Of a DNA stretch of 64,000 bases, positions 58,681-64,000 are shown piece after piece (within the stretch, counting starts at the first letter, position 1; the number at the start of each line of letters is the position of its first letter). The stretch covers positions 1,564,001 to 1,628,000 of the forward strand of contig JAIGNY010001912.1 of assembly GCA_020152595.1 (NCBI GenBank). Reading direction: 5' to 3'. A program made the position numbers and the translations under genes. The DNA comes from Chiridota heheva (Eukaryota; Echinodermata; Holothuroidea; Apodida; Chiridotidae). Under the pieces are notes generated by a model. It was not told the origin of the DNA and ran no database searches. It was given only the letters and a program-made list of their open reading frames with translations.

Positions 58681-61350
58681 TTTGGAGAGGAAAAGTGCCC
58701 ATTTATTGAAGAAAAATTTATCTTTTTCAGATGGAAAGCCCTTTCAAAGAGGACAATTAAGTGCCCTTTTTAGAGATGGAACCTGCATTTTTAAACATTT
58801 AAAACTTTTTCTTCAGAAAATATATCTGATATTTTCATTACAGAAAGTAACTCATATATCGCCCTAAAATGGCTGTACCTTTGTTTTTCCAGCTTATAAT
58901 TTATAAACACTCTTTAAAATAGGCCTTTCTAGAGTGTGCGAGCCACCCCACATTTTAGTGGGCATCTTTGAAATGACCATGTAGGGCAAAACTTACTATT
59001 TTGACCGTCGGGTCACTGCCATGACATAAGCTTACGTGCCCTAGTTCCTAATTAACTTGTAAAGATTAAAAAGTACCCCTATTACAGAGATAAAAAAAAG
59101 TGTTACTTAAAATATCAAAATATATTCCACACCCTTATTCAGTTATTATATTTGATTTAACAGATTGAAGAAAGTAACACAACCATCAAACAAAATACCA
59201 CAAATTTCACTCGTGGAGCGCTTTTAATTTGGGTTCTGCCCCTGACTGCCGACTCGCTGGAGCTGAGAGACTGAGTGTGATTTTTGACCATTTGATCTAG
59301 TTTATACTGAGTATACCGAGTTACATTCATTCTCAGCAAGAAACTGATGGCCTGAATGATAATCTAAGGATCCCTTATATGCTTTCCACATTATTTTAGA
59401 CATTCAATATATTCCGATTCATGACCAATACAATTGGTTAATCATGATCAATAAGTCTCAATCCTCCCTATTTCAAGACTTATGATATATAAAATTTCCA
59501 TTTTTCGACCAAAATTTCTTGAATATTTGAAGCTGTAAATTAAAAACAAAAGGGAAAATGGGTAATTTTCGGACCGTTGAAATTTCAAAATTTTCCGGTG
59601 GGGGGTAGAGGGTGGGGGAAGGAGGGTTGACCATATAAAGCTATACTGTTGTTCTATATGCTTTCAAAATTTGACAGTTGGGAAGTGCTTCTCAGATCAT
59701 GTGCCCCCCCCCCCCCTTCCCGATTTAAACATCTTCAGCCGCTTCTGCCCAGCTGAGTGTGTGACGTCACATGTACATATCTTTATCTAGAAGACTATGC
59801 ACACATGACTTCATTAGGCCTACCGTATGGTCTACCGATTCTATGTCAACAAAATCTCCATCCGCGCACCATTCGCGCCAAAAAGGTACACAAACAATTA
59901 TAATCATGCGCGTATATATTTGGGTTTTTGCCTTTCCAGGCACGTATATACGTATAAAGTGAGTTCGGTGGAAAATTCCTCTTTAAATTGCATAAACTGA
60001 CATATGATGATATATGCATATGCGCATACAATTAGATACATAATATCTGCTTTGCAAATTGCAATTAATGATAATCTAAATCCTGATACAGCTACAGAAT
60101 AAAGCGCTAGGCCTATATGTTCAAATGTTGAAATCGCGCATATTCCTCAGCAGTGAAGTTGAGGTTTTCTACTTTTGGCATTTTTGAATCTTTGGTACAC
60201 TATTTTTCTATTTTAATGAACTTGGAATATGTCTATGTTTTTTATTGTTTTTTGGAAAGAAATTATTTTGTATATTTTTAACGCTTGTTCTTCTTCAAAA
60301 CTGCTAGTCGCGTATCATCTGATTATGTTTGGGGACAAATTTCGCCCTTCAATTGGAAACAAAACGTTATAGCATGCGTACAGCTAAGGAATTACATTTC
60401 ATTTTTTGCTTATATCTGTTTAAATTCTTTTCGTTGTCAGAATTATAAATAAATTTGTTGATTTCTTCTCTTTATATTTATGATAAATTCACAGAAGCTT
60501 GATATTTACTTATCCAGATATTCATTAAAGACAAAACTATAGTTTCGTTTGTTTCGTCAAATCTGCAAATACCTGCAGGTTCGTGCACCAATGATAAACA
60601 TACAACTTTTATGGAAAATATTAATTTCCAAAGTGCTTATCCATTGAAAATACAGTCAGTTCTATTTAATATTTCTTAAATTACAGAATTTAGAGGTGAA
60701 ATGATAAGTTTGATGTTATCTTTTGTCGAAGTAGGAGAACAATTGGGATGCAGGAACTTCGGGCCTACACAAACTTCAGACCACTTATACCATGGCATAT
60801 AGGCGTAGGAAATGGGGCAGGCAGGACCATGGCCCATGGCTCCGGTTGTCAAAGATATGGGTGGACCAATGTATACTTTTCCCCAATTTTTCACAAAAGG
60901 TGACAGCAGTCGCTCTGAAACTTCGCCGTCCCCCCCCCCCGCCCCTCCGCCAATGTTTAGAGGGACACCTTTAGCGTTCAAAAATGAAAACTTTTGTATA
61001 CTTGCCGTCCCTGTATTTACGTTTTCACAATATTAAATATATACCCTTAACCTTAAAACATATTTTATGAAGTTTACAATTTCGTGAAACCTTGTGAGTT
61101 TCAAAGGTATCAATATGTAAATTCAGATATTAAATAATCTGATATAGTCTTTTCTCAAATTGCAATAATCTGCCAATGATTTTGTTCGTCATAATTGATG
61201 TAATCATCATCTGTGAATGTCTGGTCAATCCCTGAAAAACGGAATGGCCTGTTAACAGGTTAAGATTCGATATTTTGATTTGTTCCGTGAAAATTTATAT
61301 TTTTAATAATCTTTGAGGAAATTGTATCCTCTGTGAAAAAATGAATCCGA
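58681..61350. other. Intergenic, low-complexity runs
   Basis: Contains a G-rich run near 59599-59628, a C-run at 59704-59717 and a C-rich stretch at 60929-60948. No gene recognised. The frames near 60676-61036 arise from the C-rich run. Confidence 0.45.
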
Positions 61351-61519
61351 AGATTCGCCGTCTGTGATAAGGTTATACCTTTGTGAATATTTTATCTTCT
61401 GTGAAGATTCGCCGTCTGTGATAAGCTTATACCTTTGTGAATATTTTATCTTCTGTGAAGATTCGCCGTCTGTGATAAGCTTATACCTTTGTGGATATTT
61501 TATCTTCCGTGAAGATTCG
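61351..61519. repeat. 54-bp minisatellite, three units plus a partial
   Basis: AGATTCGCCGTCTGTGATAA starts at 61351, 61405 and 61459 and again, altered, at 61513: exactly 54 bp apart. The period is a multiple of three, so an 18-residue repeat frame appears; I take it as an artefact. Confidence 0.95.
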
Positions 61520-61914
61520 ATACTAATTATTAAGGTAAATTGTTATTCTTAAAGAAGTTATAGGTGCAATCATCGGGAAGGATACAGTAATTAACGACAG
61601 AACGAGTATACACTATATATGTGATATCATATAGGATTATAATACAGATTTCCTTTCAAATTAATGTGCAAATATACAACTTTTAGTCATGATGGGATTT
61701 ATATCAATACCAACACATGCGATTGAAAATATCCTTTGAGAAAGATTTTGTAAAGGGAAATATTTGTTTTTTAAATGCAATATCTTTCAAGAAACATTTT
61801 ATATCTTATCCTTTGAAAACATGTATGATTGCAGGTCGTACTAATAATTCATCAATCCAATTAAAAACAAAAGACAAGTGGGCCCTTCAAAATGTTCTCC
61901 AGGGGTACATGTAG

Positions 61915-62180
61915 CCAGCCGTTTGGAATGGGGACGCATAGAAACAAAAATGTTAATGGCATAATTATTATTTTTTCTACAAAATTGTGTCAAAATAGCG
62001 CGGTCTTTAAACTGTTCGGAGGCTACATTTTACTGCAGAGCAAAAAAAAAAAAAAAATTGCTTCAAAATCTAAACCTTTAAAAAAAAATCCGGACCTTTT
62101 ACTCAGCTTTTCGGACCTATTTGCCATTTGCCTTCTAGAGCAGTTGGGGGTCGAACGACCTCCTGGCTACACCTATGGAT
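61915..62180 (+). repeat. Dispersed repeat B, copy 2
   Basis: Same ordered phrases as 54590-54840 (TGTTCGGAGGCTAC, TTTTACTGCAGAGCAAA, CTTCAAAATCTAAACC, GGACCTATTTGCCATTTG). It contains an A-run at 62044-62057. Confidence 0.7.
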
Positions 62181-64000
62181 ACCAGTGGGCCGTTTGTTGA
62201 ACCTGCTCCTTTACGATCCCCTGACAAGAAGAGAAAAATCTCAGATCATCTAGAGTACCCTTCACTTTCGGTTGGGTGGCACCAACATTGAATCCTTCCC
62301 GCCTCCCTGTGGAAAGACTAGAATACATGAAAGAAATGAATAGCGGCATTTGTTTTATTATATTAAGATATACGTTGAAAGGAATTAATAAAATATCATT
62401 TTGTTTTTATTGTTTCAATTGATTATATCGTATATTACTTATAAGTTGTTTCATGTGTTGTTTTATCAACATGAGTCAAATTGCTCCCGTGTCTACAATT
62501 CTTCAAATTTTAGCGTATTTTCAATATTCCATATGTTCTTAATGATTGCGGAAAAGCGCCAATTAAACAAATATACCAATGTGCAGCATCCGTATTTTTT
62601 AACATCCAATAATAATGCATAAAACGAGGAAGTAAATCGACCACACATGTTGCTATAAAGTTTCAAAATGATAAAAAGAAAATTAGAATGAAAAAAAGAC
62701 GTGATGCATCCTGCTACCCTTAATTGCAGTCAGTATTGTTGAGCCAAATAAGTCTTTTACCATACACCCCACCTAGCACAGGGTCTTGAATAGATCCAAA
62801 ATTTCAAGTTGTTTTGCTCATGCATGAGATGCGTTCTTTAACCTCGTTTAAGACGCAGGTATGACACATTTATCTGTTTTATTTGAAATCCAGCGTTATA
62901 TGCACTCTTATAAAATTGTCTAGAATTAAGACCACCAAAAGGCCAGTCATTCCCAAAGGCCTTACGCATTCCATCGCATCTACATCATAGAAGCCATTCA
63001 TCTCATACGACAGCTCAAACTGACAGCCTACTCATCTTGTTTCAAGCCCCACTAGAGTGAATAAAATCATTATCTCCTTCAAGAACTATCGAACTTTTTT
63101 CATATAAATCAACACGCTCGCACACATATTATAGACCCTTCAGAGGAGTTAAAAAGAACAATTCGTATGAAAACAAAATAAGAAAAGAAAACGAGTCCCG
63201 CTTTTCTTTTCGTCACAACCTGCCTTTACAAACATGGACAAAAGAGAGCAATTAGTGAATGTAAGAGATGAATGAATGAAAGCCTGCCGGGTACCTGATC
63301 AAGAATCTCCCCTACAATGGCCCGGCAATTTATGTGGCAATCTTCCTCTTTTCAGCAACTTCTAAGGCTTTTCTTTTTAGCTCCTTAAAAAATATGATGA
63401 CCGCTGAGCCGCGGGGAGGAGCACTTTTTCTGTCCAACAGAAGAAGAAGCAAACGGTTTGGAGTGGATTATCGAGAAAGGGTGAAAACCAGGTGTTTGAA
63501 GAGGTTGGAAGTATACGAAGATACCCCGCTGACCAAATATTGGTTTTCAGTAAAGAAAGAGAAAGAAAATGTGACAAGAAAATCCGCCTGTCAGTTCTCG
63601 GATAAACACAATAACAGAATAAGGAGTTTATATTCTTAGGAAATTGGTCTTGCGATCGAAATGAGCTGAAAACTTCAGAACATATTAACAATGTGTGATA
63701 TCTCCGCTACAAGATAAATGATTACTTAGGACAAGTTTATGATGAGACAAAACTAAATATCTTTATATAGCTTTTCATTCCTAAAATTGACTCTTGAATG
63801 GTATAGAAGAGAAACTGATACAAGAGAGGTTGGAATGTTAGATTCGTGTACTAAATTTATATACAAAATAATATTTTTTTTTTTTAAAAGACGTTAAAAG
63901 ATTACAAAAACCACATCCATTCCTATTCTGAAATAGAAAAAAAAAAAAAAAAAAATTCGTTAGTTTGATGTTTTGCCAACACCTTTTTAGTGTACCTATA
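62181..64000. other. Right edge, no gene recognised
   Basis: A plus-strand frame of 101 codons (63334-63639) is basic and rich in Arg/Lys but shows no known motif; the opposite strand is also open there. An A-run lies at 63937-63955. Confidence 0.4.

Noticed and set aside
63334..63639. 101-codon basic frame near the right edge
   Set aside because: Both strands are open and no family was recognised. It could be part of an exon of a gene to the right, but no splice sites or homology support it.

Overview
This is a eukaryotic, AT-rich, intron-rich and repeat-rich window from an animal genome. The two recognisable host genes, the repeat content and the density of degraded LINE, SINE and MITE sequence fit a marine invertebrate. 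An invertebrate deuterostome such as an echinoderm is my best guess, but the sequence does not prove it. Most short open frames here are chance frames or repeat sequence.

Left third (1-22 kb): the 5' part of NEDD1, the WD40 protein that anchors the gamma-tubulin ring complex, lies on the minus strand. Seven coding exons (22002 down to 3963, about 394 residues) can be joined in frame. The rest of the C-terminus lies beyond the left edge. Six splice junctions can be read as GT-AG or as GT donors with AG acceptors in frame. Intron 1 (13756-21869, 8.1 kb) is different: it opens with ATATCCTTTT, ends in AC and has a TCCTTTAC branch-like site 12 nt before the end. It therefore reads as a minor-spliceosome (U12-type) AT-AC intron, and joining the exons there restores the WD40 blade without a gap. 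The introns hold LINE reverse-transcriptase debris (introns 1, 4, 5), two inverted-repeat elements (introns 1, 6), a 27-bp minisatellite and other tandem repeats.

Middle (22-40 kb): no host gene is recognised. It holds a LINE tail, a broken Ty3/gypsy-like integrase region beside a palindromic element, a tRNA-headed SINE, an 85-bp-scale diverged tandem array and a CpG-rich patch with a cAMP-response-type site.

At 40.1-41.5 kb on the minus strand is a complete FEZF-family transcription factor (458 residues, EH1 repressor motif plus six C2H2 fingers) in one uninterrupted coding exon. About 1.4 kb upstream of its start lies a 1.37-kb array of a 9-bp unit (AACATGGTG type). The array keeps strict 9-bp register and is open on both strands.

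Right third (44-64 kb): AT-rich DNA with no recognised gene. It contains a second copy of the palindromic element, a second type of tRNA-derived SINE, three long tandem copies near 46 kb, a 54-bp minisatellite at 61.4 kb and scattered low-complexity repeats. The NEDD1 and FEZF products are not known to act together; they are simply neighbours here.
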